A stretch of 64,000 bases of DNA from the NCBI GenBank assembly GCA_030841105.1, contig JAVEDE010000073.1:34927-98926 (forward strand), given 5' to 3'. The notes beneath the pieces are model-generated. The model was not told the DNA's origin, did not search any database, and saw only the letters and a list, made by a program, of their open reading frames with translations. The stretch is from Pyrinomonadaceae bacterium (lineage in GTDB: Bacteria > Acidobacteriota > Blastocatellia > Pyrinomonadales > Pyrinomonadaceae). The translations under genes were made by a program, and so were the position numbers. The first letter of the stretch is position 1. Every line of letters starts with the position of its first letter. Shown here piece by piece: positions 45,126-53,128 of this stretch.

Positions 45126-45154
45126 ATTATAAATGCAAGTTATTTTGCAATTAA
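45126..45154 (-). promoter_or_regulatory. Promoter of the cyclase two-gene unit
   Basis: On the minus strand TTAATT and a perfect TATAAT are 17 bases apart in a very AT-rich stretch, ending about 50 bases before the ATG at 45077. Confidence 0.6.
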
Positions 45155-45187
45155 CATTAGATATATTGTTGGTCGGCGATTAGCCGT

Positions 45188-46270
45188 TTACGCCTCTGCC
45201 GTTGTCGTGCGGGGGCGGCCGAAAATCCACGCGACGAAGATGGAGATGACGTAGAGGACGATCATGGGGGCGGCGAAGAGCATCATGTTGGGCACGTCGC
45301 TCGTCGGCGAGATGATGGCGGCGGCGACGAGGATGACGACGAGCGAGGTCTTCCAGATGCGCAGCAGCAGCCCGGCCGTGACGAGTCCGATGCGCGCGAG
45401 GATGTAGGTGATGGCGGGCATCTGGAAGACGAGTCCCATGCCGAGCATGACGAAGATGATGAAGTCGAAATAGTCGTCGGCCTTCAAGAGCAGTCGAAAG
45501 TCCTGTCCGAGTCCGAGCAGGTAGGCGGCGGCCGGGGGGAAGATGACGTAGTAGGCGAAGGCCGCGCCCATCACGAAAAAGAGCGACGCGAGGATGACGA
45601 AGGGCAGGGCGTAGCCGCGTTCGTGCGGGTAGAGGCCGGGCGCGACGAACGCCCAGATTTGCCACAGCAGGAACGGCACGGACAGGCACACCGCCGCGTA
45701 GAGCGAAACTTTGACGTAGAGCGAGAAGGGTTCGAGGGCGGTGTTGACGACGAGGCGGTCGTCTATGCCGGGCAACGCTCCGGGCTGCGCGTTCAGGTCG
45801 AAGGGCAGGCGCACGCCTTTGGGGATGATCGTGCCCACGGCGTAGAGCGGCTCGTCCGTGAAGAGGCCGAGTCTCCCTTCGGCATCGCGCGCGACGCGCG
45901 CCGTCACGCTTGCGCCGACGGGGATCACGCTCGCGCCGAGTTTCGTCGTGTCGGCGAAGACGTAGCGGCCGGTGTCGCCCTCTGCGGCGGAACTGAGCGG
46001 CAGCGCGGCCTCGTTGCCGGTGATGCCGCCCAAGGGGAGTTGACGCCGCTGCGCGTCAGCGAGCGCGGCGCGCACGGGCAGCGCGAGAAAGTTGTAGATG
46101 TAATCGGAGACGAACCAGCAGGCCATAAAGACGACGAAGACGAAGATGACCGAGCGGACGAGGCGGCGGCGCAGTTCGTCTAGGTGGTCGAGGAAAGACA
46201 TCTGGCCGCCGAGCCGCGAATCTTGCTCGTCGCCGTCGGTGTCGCCGGAGTCTAAGAGTGTGGATGCCAT
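45188..46270 (-). CDS. tatC: Sec-independent protein translocase TatC, with long periplasmic insertion
   Basis: TatC is the six-helix receptor of the twin-arginine pathway. The cytoplasmic start MSFLDHLDELRRRLVRS and helix 1 are normal, as are EPFSLYVKVSLYAAVCLSVP, PGLYPHERGYALPF and the later helices. The protein has 360 residues instead of about 250. Some 24 residues precede MSFLDHL, and roughly 90 extra residues (about 70-160) sit in the first periplasmic loop before EPFSLYVKV. That loop is where TatC meets TatB and the substrate, so the insertion may be an added partner site. tatA lies just upstream on the same strand. Confidence 0.94.
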   Translation of the reverse strand: MASTLLDSGDTDGDEQDSRLGGQMSFLDHLDELRRRLVRSVIFVFVVFMACWFVSDYIYNFLALPVRAALADAQRRQLPLGGITGNEAALPLSSAAEGDTGRYVFADTTKLGASVIPVGASVTARVARDAEGRLGLFTDEPLYAVGTIIPKGVRLPFDLNAQPGALPGIDDRLVVNTALEPFSLYVKVSLYAAVCLSVPFLLWQIWAFVAPGLYPHERGYALPFVILASLFFVMGAAFAYYVIFPPAAAYLLGLGQDFRLLLKADDYFDFIIFVMLGMGLVFQMPAITYILARIGLVTAGLLLRIWKTSLVVILVAAAIISPTSDVPNMMLFAAPMIVLYVISIFVAWIFGRPRTTTAEA

Positions 46271-46306
46271 CGCAGTTCGGGCGGGCTGACTGTGACCAGT
46301 GCGGCT

Positions 46307-46777
46307 CTACAGCCAGTCGGTCTTGCGCGAGGGCTGCTGCTCCGCCGTCGCTACTTCCGTCGCTTCCGTTTGAGGGGCGGGGTTGTCATCATCGAACGTC
46401 GCGGCCGCGGCAGTTTCCGCGCGTGCGCCGCGCGCGACGTTTGCGCCCTGCACGGGAGCGAACGCGGCCTCGGTGATGTCGCGCGGTTGCGGCGTCGCGG
46501 TCGCGGCGTCGTTCGAGTTGGCCGCAACTTGCGCCGCGTCGGGCGCGTCGGCGACCATCGCGCGATCAACGGCGGCCTCGCGCTCCACGCTCTCCAACGC
46601 CACCTCGCGCTCCCACGTCCGCTTGAACTCGTCGCCCGCGCGCTTGAACTCGTTCAGACTCTTGCCGAGCGAGCGGCTCAACTCCGGTAGCTTGCGCGGC
46701 CCGAACAGGACGAGCGCGACCACCAGAATGACGAGCAACTCCGTCGTGCCGAGCGATTCGAGAAATAAGAAGAACAT
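46307..46777 (-). CDS. tatA: Twin-arginine translocase subunit TatA/TatB
   Basis: A 156-residue protein with the TatA/B pattern: a short periplasmic N-terminus, one helix ([13 protein letters not shown]), the [20 protein letters not shown] hinge and amphipathic helix, then a long acidic and Ala-rich tail ([10 protein letters not shown] and similar). The tail is longer than in many TatA proteins, so a TatB role cannot be excluded. It lies 36 bases upstream of tatC, and no third tat gene is seen. Together they would form a minimal TatAC translocase. Confidence 0.92.
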   Translation of the reverse strand: MFFLFLESLGTTELLVILVVALVLFGPRKLPELSRSLGKSLNEFKRAGDEFKRTWEREVALESVEREAAVDRAMVADAPDAAQVAANSNDAATATPQPRDITEAAFAPVQGANVARGARAETAAAATFDDDNPAPQTEATEVATAEQQPSRKTDWL

Positions 46778-46799
46778 GGTTTCGAGTTTCAGGCCGAAT

Positions 46800-46954
46800 A
46801 GGTTTCAGGTTTCAAATCTCAGGTCTGAGGATTTCAAGTTTCAAGTTTCAAATTCTAGGTCTGAGGGGTTCAGGTTTCAGGTTTCAAGGCTGAGCCTTCT
46901 TAAGTTCTTAACTTGAAATTTGAAACTTGAAATCCATCCCTGAAACCTGAAACT
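46800..46954. repeat. Heptamer inverted repeat, GTTTCAG/GTTTCAA type
   Basis: The left side has GTTTCAG GTTTCAA, then TTTCAAG TTTCAAG TTTCAAA, and a second GTTTCAG run (46800-46889). The right side (46907-46954) reads CTTAACTTGAAATTTGAAAC and ends CCTGAAACCTGAAACT, pairing with the left. The element fills the gap between tatA and the VOC gene and ends against the stop codon of the latter. Confidence 0.82.
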
Positions 46955-47321
46955 AACTACCGTAATCCGGCGGGTAGTAGATGACTTCGATGACCTGCCC
47001 GCCGACGCCTTTGGTGTAGAAGGAGACGGTGCGGTCGCGGTGTTCCTTGAGCGGGCGGCCTTCGCGTGCGGCGGCCTGTTCGAGTTCCTCGCGCGTCTCG
47101 ACGCGCAAGCCCAAGTGCGGCGGGTGCTTCGAGTCGGGCGGCAGGAGCGCGACGCCGAAGCCGCGCCCGTCGCGCATCATCGCCCAGTCCTCGTACATCG
47201 TCTCCACGCGAAACCCGATGCGCTCATACTCGCGCACGTCGCGCCCCAAATCCTCGCAGCGCACCGCGATGTGATCCACCACCCCGCCGAAACGCGCCTC
47301 TTCGGGCTGTTGCTCGCTCAT
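46953..47321 (-). CDS. VOC-superfamily (glyoxalase-like) protein
   Basis: A 122-residue single-module vicinal-oxygen-chelate protein: FGGVVDHIAVRCEDL at the start, a middle HPPHLGLRVETREEL strand and GGQVIEVIYYP at the end carry the His/His/Glu pattern expected for a metal site. Dimers of such modules form one active site. Candidate activities are dioxygenase, lactoylglutathione lyase or resistance protein; nothing nearby decides. Stop codon next to a heptamer repeat. Confidence 0.85.
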   Translation of the reverse strand: MSEQQPEEARFGGVVDHIAVRCEDLGRDVREYERIGFRVETMYEDWAMMRDGRGFGVALLPPDSKHPPHLGLRVETREELEQAAAREGRPLKEHRDRTVSFYTKGVGGQVIEVIYYPPDYGS

Positions 47322-47422
47322 AACTCAACTCCGGGGACAGTAGTCAGTAGCCGTCTTGCTTCGCGCCACGGACGTTGATGTCAACTCGCTCAAGAACCAC
47401 TGTCGAAGGGTCTCTCTACCGA

Positions 47423-48115
47423 CTACTCCGATTCGCTTTTCCACGCCTCGCCGTAACGCTCGCTGTAGACGACGCGTTCGAGGGGGAAGCGGCCGGGGTA
47501 AACTTTGTCGGGCGGCGCGGCGCGGCCGATGGCTAAGAGCGCGACCACCTCGGCCTCTTCCGGCAGGCCGAACTCGCGTTTGACGCCCGCCGCGTCGAAG
47601 CCTTCCATCGGCGCGGTGTCGAAGCCGTAGACCTCCGCCGCGTACATCAGTGTGGTGAAGGCGATCATCGTGTGGCGGTTCACCCACACGGCGGGCGGCA
47701 TGCTCGACACGAATTGAACCGCGCCCTGCATGTACTCTTGATACTTGTTCACGTCGCCCGCGCCGCGCTCCGCGCCGTCGCGAAAGACCTCATCCGCCGT
47801 CTCCTTCCACTCTTCTTTCATCCCGACGGCGATGACGACGACCGGCGCTTGCCCGACCTTCGGCTGGTTGTAGGCGACCGTTTGCAGACGCTTCCTGTTC
47901 TCCGCGTCGCGCACGACGATGAACCGCCACGGCTGTAGGTTGTAGCCCGAAGGAGCTTGCAGGCCGAGACGCAGGATGGCGTTCAGAGACTCTTCCGGCA
48001 CTTCATCCGGCAAAAAATTGGTGGTGGCGCGGCGTTCGACAACCGCCTGTGTGAAAGGTTTCAACGGCTCGCCGCCGGGCTGCGTCGCCGGCAGGTTGGT
48101 CGGTTTGTCTTGCAT
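47423..48115 (-). CDS. Nitroreductase-family FMN oxidoreductase
   Basis: A 230-residue flavoprotein of the nitroreductase family. The FMN phosphate-binding segment VVERRATTNF and the LGLQAPSGYNLQPWRFIVVRD motif are typical, and the C-terminal LLAIGRAAPP supplies the late FMN contact. It probably reduces quinones, nitroaromatics or a biosynthetic intermediate with NAD(P)H as a homodimer. It stands alone, divergent from the BtuF-like gene. Confidence 0.9.
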   Translation of the reverse strand: MQDKPTNLPATQPGGEPLKPFTQAVVERRATTNFLPDEVPEESLNAILRLGLQAPSGYNLQPWRFIVVRDAENRKRLQTVAYNQPKVGQAPVVVIAVGMKEEWKETADEVFRDGAERGAGDVNKYQEYMQGAVQFVSSMPPAVWVNRHTMIAFTTLMYAAEVYGFDTAPMEGFDAAGVKREFGLPEEAEVVALLAIGRAAPPDKVYPGRFPLERVVYSERYGEAWKSESE

Positions 48116-48300
48116 CGCAAGTGTGCTCCCTCTGGTCGCGTTCGGTAAATGTCGTTAACGGCGCGATTGTAGCGCGTGTGGCGGGCAAAGGGAAAAGGCG
48201 GCGGGGCGTGAAAGATTCTTGACAGCGGCGACCTCCGCGCGCGACCCTCTCAGGCGAAGATAACTCCGACGCGACACGTCAACAGGGAAGATAATTTTTG

Positions 48301-49248
48301 ATGAGCACACCACGCACGCCGCGCATCGTCTCGCTGCTGCCCTCGGCCACGGAGATCGTCTGCGCGCTCGGACTCGAAGACGCGCTCGTCGGCGTCACGC
48401 ACGAATGCGACTACCCGGCGGGCGTCGTCGGCAAGCCGCAACTCACCGCCAGCCGCATCTCGCACCTGACCATGACGAGCGCGGAGATCGATCACGCCGT
48501 TCGCTCCCAACTCGACGGCCACGGCTCGATCTACGACCTCGACGAAGTGGCCTTGCGCGCGCTTCGCCCCGACCTCGTGATCACGCAGGAACTCTGCGAT
48601 GTGTGCGCCGTCAGTTACAAGCGTGTCGAGCAGGCCGCGCGCCTCCTCGATGCGGGCGTGCGCGTCGTCTCGCTCGAACCGAACACCATCGCCGACATCT
48701 TCGCCAACATCCGCACCGTCGGCGCGTTGACGGGGAGAGAAGCCGAGGCCGAACAAGTCGTCGGCGAACTCGCCACGCGTCTCGACGCGCTCGCGCTCGC
48801 GCTCTCGGACGTGGCGACGCGCCCGCGCACCTTCGTGCTCGAATGGCTCGAACCCGCTTTCGCCCCCGGCCACTGGGTTCCCGAACAGGTCGCGCTCGCG
48901 GGCGGCGACCACGCCTTCGGCCACGCCGGTCAACCTTCGACCACCACGACCGCCGAGGCCATACGCGACTACGCGCCCGAAGTTGTCGTGCTCGCGCCCT
49001 GCGGCTATTACAAGGAAGACACGCTCGCCGCGCTCGCGTCGGCACGACTGCCGGCGGGTTGGCACGAACTCCCGGCGGTCGTGCGCGGCGAAGTGTGGGC
49101 GGTTGACGCGACGGCATATTTCAGTCGCCCCGGCCCGCGCGTCGTGCGCGGCGCGGAGATTCTCGCGCGCATCATTCACCCCGAACTGTTCGCTGCGCCC
49201 GAAGAGCACGAAGCGGTGCGCGTGCCCGCCGAGTTGATGAGAACCTAG
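48301..49248 (+). CDS. BtuF-like cobalamin/metal-chelate binding protein without signal peptide
   Basis: A 315-residue protein starting PRIVSLLPSATEIVCALGLE, the characteristic N-terminus of class III (BtuF/FhuD-type) substrate-binding proteins, with ITQELCDVCAV and RTFVLEWLEPAFAPGHWVPE. There is no signal peptide or lipobox, as in a group of cytoplasmic cobalamin-binding-like proteins. No ABC permease or ATPase is nearby and I see no cobalamin riboswitch upstream. A TTG one codon before the ATG is possible. Ligand unproven. Confidence 0.85.
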   Translation: MSTPRTPRIVSLLPSATEIVCALGLEDALVGVTHECDYPAGVVGKPQLTASRISHLTMTSAEIDHAVRSQLDGHGSIYDLDEVALRALRPDLVITQELCDVCAVSYKRVEQAARLLDAGVRVVSLEPNTIADIFANIRTVGALTGREAEAEQVVGELATRLDALALALSDVATRPRTFVLEWLEPAFAPGHWVPEQVALAGGDHAFGHAGQPSTTTTAEAIRDYAPEVVVLAPCGYYKEDTLAALASARLPAGWHELPAVVRGEVWAVDATAYFSRPGPRVVRGAEILARIIHPELFAAPEEHEAVRVPAELMRT

Positions 49249-49304
49249 CGAAGCGATGAGAACGTTGTGAAGCGATGACAGTTTAGTGAAGCGATGAGAA
49301 CGTA
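49248..49304. repeat. Three tandem 19-base repeats before the DNA ligase gene
   Basis: The unit GTGAAGCGATGAGAACGTA occurs three times head to tail (copy 1 begins GCG, copy 2 has the variant ACAGTTTA), ending 5 bases before the ligase ATG. The first copy overlaps the stop codon of the preceding gene. Each copy has GAAGCGATGA. Confidence 0.88.
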
Positions 49305-49309
49305 GAGAC

Positions 49310-51106
49310 ATGCCACGCACGAAGAAGCAGAACACGGAACAACCGCCCGTCGCCCTCGCAAACTCAACCAAAGGCGACGACGGCGACAACACAGTCGCGA
49401 GTTCGCTCGGCGGCGAGGGCGCGCTCGCGAGTTTCGCGCGGACGGCCGAGGCCGTGGCCGCGACGACGAAGAAACTTGAGAAGGCCGCAGTGCTCGGTGC
49501 GTACTTCCACACGCTCGACGACGCAGACCTCGTGCGCGCCGCGCGCTACTTCGCCGGACACCAGTTCGCCTTAAACGACGCGCGCACCACGAACGTCGGC
49601 ACGAATCTCTTGCGCGACGTGATCTCGGACGTGACCGGCCTCGACACGGAAAATTTGCGCCCGCGCTACGTGCGCCTCGGCGACTCCGGCGAAGTCGCCT
49701 ACGAAGCGTTCCGCGAAGCCGGGCGCGACGAGGTGAACCGACCCGCATTCACGCTCGCCGCCGTCGAGAGTCTCATCACGCTTTTGAGCGACACGCGCGG
49801 CACGAAGAACAAGCGCACTATCCTCGTCGAAAATTTCGCGCGTGCGACCGCGCTCGAAGCGAAGTATCTCGTCAAGCTGCTCGTCGGCGATCTGCGCATC
49901 GGTTTGAAAGAGGGCTTGGTGGAAGACGCGCTGGCGCGTGCGTTCGAGCGCACGCTGGCGGACGTGGCGCGCGTCAACATGCTGACGGGCGACATCGGCG
50001 AGACGGCCGTGCGCGCGCGCCGCGACGAACTCGCGGGCGTCTCGATGCGCCTCTTCCACCCGATCAAGTTCATGCTCGCCACGGCGGGCGAAGACCTCGC
50101 CGACATCGCGCGCACGATGCCCGCGGAGTTTTACGTCGAAGACAAATTCGACGGCATCCGCGCGCAGGCGCACGTCGAGGCGCGTCGCGTCGCGCTCTAC
50201 ACGCGCACGCTAGACGAGGTGACGCACCGCTTCCCCGAACTCGTCGCGCCGCTCGCCGCGCTCGACACGGACGCGATCATGGACGGCGAGATCGTGCCCG
50301 CGCGCGGCGCGCAGATTCTGCCCTTCGCCGAGTTGCAGAAACGTCTGGGGCGCAAGACCGTCGGCGACGAACTGCTCGCTTCAACGCCCGTCGTCTTCAT
50401 CGCCTACGATCTGCTCTACGCGCACGGGCGCGTGATGTTCGACGAGCCGCTCGCGGAGCGTCGCCGCGTGCTCGAAAGTTTGGTGACGAATAACGTTGCG
50501 GGCGACGACGCGACGGCGGCGACGCCGGTCAGGCTCTCGGAGGCGAAGCGCGTGACGGACGCCGCCACGCTCGACGCAGAGTTCGACGCGGCGCGCGCAC
50601 GCGGCAACGAGGGCTTGATGATCAAAGACCCGCGCTCGTCCTACAAACCGGGCAAGCGCGGGCGCGAGTGGTTGAAGTTGAAGCGCGCGCTCGCCACGCT
50701 CGATGTCGTCGTGACGGCGGTCGAAGTCGGTCACGGTAAGCGGCGCAAGCTGCTGTCGGATTACACGTTCGCCGTCCGGCGTTCGGCCGACGACGCCGAA
50801 CTCTTGAACGTCGGCAAAGCCTATTCCGGCCTGACGGACGTGGAACTGGCGGAACTGACCGAGTGGTTTCGCGCGCACACCATACAGGAGTTCGCACACG
50901 GGCGCGTGCGCACGGTCGAACCTAAAATTATTCTCGAAGTCACCTTCGACCGCGTGCAAATCTCGAAGCGGCACAAGAGCGGTTACGCGCTGCGCTTCCC
51001 GCGCATCCTGCGCCTGCGCACAGACAAGAGCGTGGACGAGATTGATACCTTAGAGACCGTGAGCAAACTGGTGAGCGAGGGCGACGCGGAGGAAGTTATA
51101 AATTGA
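49310..51106 (+). CDS. ATP-dependent DNA ligase
   Basis: A 598-residue ligase of the archaeal/LigB-like type: an N-terminal DNA-binding domain (about 35-240, with LVGDLRIGLKEGLVEDALA), the adenylation domain with nucleophile K279 in EDKFDGIRAQ, FIAYDLLY and EGLMIKDPRS, and an OB-fold ending with KSGYALRFPRILRLRTDK. It seals nicks using ATP. Bacteria also have an NAD-dependent LigA for replication, so this one probably serves repair. No Ku or primase domain is attached. Its upstream region holds a 19-base tandem repeat; a heptamer element follows the stop. Confidence 0.94.
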   Translation: MPRTKKQNTEQPPVALANSTKGDDGDNTVASSLGGEGALASFARTAEAVAATTKKLEKAAVLGAYFHTLDDADLVRAARYFAGHQFALNDARTTNVGTNLLRDVISDVTGLDTENLRPRYVRLGDSGEVAYEAFREAGRDEVNRPAFTLAAVESLITLLSDTRGTKNKRTILVENFARATALEAKYLVKLLVGDLRIGLKEGLVEDALARAFERTLADVARVNMLTGDIGETAVRARRDELAGVSMRLFHPIKFMLATAGEDLADIARTMPAEFYVEDKFDGIRAQAHVEARRVALYTRTLDEVTHRFPELVAPLAALDTDAIMDGEIVPARGAQILPFAELQKRLGRKTVGDELLASTPVVFIAYDLLYAHGRVMFDEPLAERRRVLESLVTNNVAGDDATAATPVRLSEAKRVTDAATLDAEFDAARARGNEGLMIKDPRSSYKPGKRGREWLKLKRALATLDVVVTAVEVGHGKRRKLLSDYTFAVRRSADDAELLNVGKAYSGLTDVELAELTEWFRAHTIQEFAHGRVRTVEPKIILEVTFDRVQISKRHKSGYALRFPRILRLRTDKSVDEIDTLETVSKLVSEGDAEEVIN

Positions 51107-51109
51107 AAT

Positions 51110-51271
51110 AACGATGAACGCGGAACGATGAAGTGAAAGCAGCCGGTTGTCAGTTGTCCGTGGTCAGTTGTTCAAGCCAATCTTCAGCGACTCGTGCGAC
51201 AGGCACAAGCAACTGACCACTGACCACGGACAAAGCTCATTCTTTCACTTCATCGTTCCTACTTCATCGTT
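51110..51271. repeat. Nested heptamer inverted repeat (AACGATGAA outer, GTCAGTT inner)
   Basis: The outer arms 51110-51139 and 51242-51271 are reverse complements at 27 of 30 positions and contain AACGATGAA twice each. Inside, GGTTGTCAGTTGTCCGTGGT faces CAACTGACCACTGACCACGG. The interior matches the 24785 element ungapped (35 of 49 bases after TTCAA). It fills the gap between the ligase gene and the GH16 gene. Confidence 0.87.
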
Positions 51272-51302
51272 TCTTCTCTGCGCCACCTCAAGACGTCAGT
51301 CG

Positions 51303-52085
51303 TCACAACACGAAATACTGAATCCAATCATACTTCGCGTAGATCGGCGTGCCCGGATACGTGAACGGCCCAAGCCAGCTATCCACGCCCGTTCCCGCCC
51401 ACATGTTCGCCATGATCTTGCCCGGCAGACTCGGCAGCGGGTTGCCGGTCGAGGCGTACTCCGTGTGGACGATGATGTCGTCAACTATCCATTCGATCTT
51501 GTCCGCCTTCCAGACGAACGCGTAGTTGTGATAACCCTCGGCCGCGTCGAACCACAAGTTGACCAACGTCTCGTGCCCGCCCACACCGTTGACGAAATAG
51601 TTGGTCTGCATCTTGGTCGTGTCTTTGCCGAGAATTTCGATGTCAATCTCGTGGTGTTGCGTGCCGTCGGACGGGCCGGTGTAGGTGAAGAACCCGGTGA
51701 CGAGTCCGCTCCCCTTCGCGGCTTTGAAGCGGGTCTCGTATTTACCGTAGCCGTAGTAATCGTTGGTGCGATACTCGCCCGCGGCGTAAGGCTTACCGCT
51801 GCACCCCGAAGGGCACGGCGTGGTGTCGAGCCGCTGGCTCATGAAGCCGCCTGAGAAGGTGACGTGATCGGCGCGCCAGCCGACGTTGAAAGGATTACCG
51901 TTAGTCCACCCGTCGGCCTTGTGCCAGCGCGCGGTATTGAACGTGTCGAGGCCGTCGAAGAAAGTGCCGCCCGTGGCGTAAGCAGGCTGCACGGTCAGAG
52001 AAAGTAAGAGCAGTCCGAGTAAAGCGACGTGTGAACGCGACGCAGCGCGCCCGCCGCGGCGGTGGTGAGACTTTTTGTGCAACAC
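51303..52085 (-). CDS. Glycoside hydrolase family 16 (beta-glucanase-like), secreted
   Basis: The GTG at 52085 has GGAGG 8 bases upstream and gives 260 residues with a signal peptide (LLGLLLLSLTVQPAYA). The beta-jelly-roll contains YGKYETRFKAAKGSG and the catalytic E146-I-D148-I-E150 in HHEIDIEILG, the hallmark of GH16 endo-beta-1,3/1,4-glucanases such as licheninase. The nucleophile is the first Glu and the acid/base the last. A Cys pair (PCPSGCSG) may form a disulfide. Substrate, lichenan, laminarin or another beta-glucan, is not decided. Confidence 0.92.
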   Translation of the reverse strand: MLHKKSHHRRGGRAASRSHVALLGLLLLSLTVQPAYATGGTFFDGLDTFNTARWHKADGWTNGNPFNVGWRADHVTFSGGFMSQRLDTTPCPSGCSGKPYAAGEYRTNDYYGYGKYETRFKAAKGSGLVTGFFTYTGPSDGTQHHEIDIEILGKDTTKMQTNYFVNGVGGHETLVNLWFDAAEGYHNYAFVWKADKIEWIVDDIIVHTEYASTGNPLPSLPGKIMANMWAGTGVDSWLGPFTYPGTPIYAKYDWIQYFVL

Positions 52086-52451
52086 GAGGTGTCCTCCATT
52101 GGTGAAGTTGTAAGTGAGGGGAGCGAACGGAAACACGTGAGGGATGACGCGTGACGCACAGGCATGGCGAACAGTGTGCCAGAGCGTTGCAGGGTGAGTG
52201 TCGGGCGGCTAAAGGGCTGGAAATGTGATGCCGGTCGCCAAGTCGGCGACTGGCAGGTGAAGCAGTCTCAGCATCGCTTCACTACAGTTCGGATTAAAAA
52301 CCTACACCCGCGACGAATGAGCGACGCAGACCTTCACGGCACGACAAACTTTATCGCGTTTAGCCAAGAATGAGACGAGGCCGTGTCGCTGAACATGACA
52401 CTCAGCGGCACGGCCTCGTTTGTGTGGCGACCCGGTTTGTCTCTCGCGTCC
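52086..52451. other. Gap upstream of the GH16 gene
   Basis: The 366 bases hold the GH16 ribosome-binding site at their left end and the dps-side hairpin at 52376-52418. No heptamer repeat, coding frame or recognised RNA was seen in the rest. Confidence 0.5.
52376..52418. terminator. Hairpin terminator after dps
   Basis: CGAGGCCGTG-T-CGCTGA pairs with TCAGCG-G-CACGGCCTCG through 17 base pairs including one G-U. It lies 34 bases past the minus-strand dps stop. The minus-strand tail is TCTCATTCTT. Confidence 0.7.
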
Positions 52452-52997
52452 TTACGCGCCCTGCGCGGCGGTGGCGGCGACGTTCGTCGGCCGCTCTTCG
52501 GCAAGCAGGCTGCGGAGCATCCACGCGGTCTTCTCGTGGACTTGCAGACGCTCGGTCAAGAGGTCTGCGGTCGGCGCGTCGCCGGCCTTCTCGGCGGTGT
52601 TGATGACGGAGCGCGCGGTGCGCGCGGCGGTCTCGTGGCCTTCGACGAGTTGGCGCACCATCTGCGTCGCGGCGGGCACGCCGTCCTCCTCCGCGACGGA
52701 GGTGAGGCGCGCGAACTCTTTGTAGGTGGCGGGCGCGAAGACGCCGAGCGCGCGGATGCGTTCGGCCAAGAGGTCGTTGGCCGTCCAGAGTTCGTTGTAT
52801 TGCTCCTCGAACATCAGGTGGAGCGTTTGAAACATCGGCCCCGTGACGTTCCAGTGAAAGTTGTGCGTCTTTAAGTAGAGCGTGAAAGTGTCTGCGAGCA
52901 AGCGCGACAGACCTTCGGCGATCTCGCGCCGGTCGGGTTCTTCGATGCCGATATTGATCGCCATCGGTTGCGCTTCGACTCTCGGTTTGGTTGACAT
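52452..52997 (-). CDS. dps: Dps-family ferritin-like DNA-protection protein
   Basis: A 181-residue Dps protein with an N-terminal tail ([20 protein letters not shown]) that may bind DNA. The inter-subunit ferroxidase residues lie in [20 protein letters not shown] (His) and [10 protein letters not shown] (Glu/Asp). Dps dodecamers oxidise and store iron with peroxide and shield DNA during stress. The ATG has AGGAG at a suitable distance, and the longer upstream frame is not supported. A GC-rich hairpin follows the stop. Confidence 0.93.
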   Translation of the reverse strand: MSTKPRVEAQPMAINIGIEEPDRREIAEGLSRLLADTFTLYLKTHNFHWNVTGPMFQTLHLMFEEQYNELWTANDLLAERIRALGVFAPATYKEFARLTSVAEEDGVPAATQMVRQLVEGHETAARTARSVINTAEKAGDAPTADLLTERLQVHEKTAWMLRSLLAEERPTNVAATAAQGA

Positions 52998-53128
52998 GAA
53001 AATTTCTCCTTCTGCCGCAGACACTACACCCAACTCTTGTCGGTCATTTGTCAAAACTCTGCATACTTTCCACGCAATGAAGTTGATGAAAAGGACGCTA
53101 TTCAAGCGTCAATGTTGCGCCTGAAAAG

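Noticed and set aside
43700..45187. attC site for the second cyclase unit
   Set aside because: I searched both ends for paired GTTRRRY and RYYYAAC motifs with stem-loop structure and found none; acquisition by integron is not supported there.
48182..48300. Cobalamin riboswitch before the BtuF-like gene
   Set aside because: No B12-box-like sequence or long conserved leader; only a TTGACA with a poor -10 was found.
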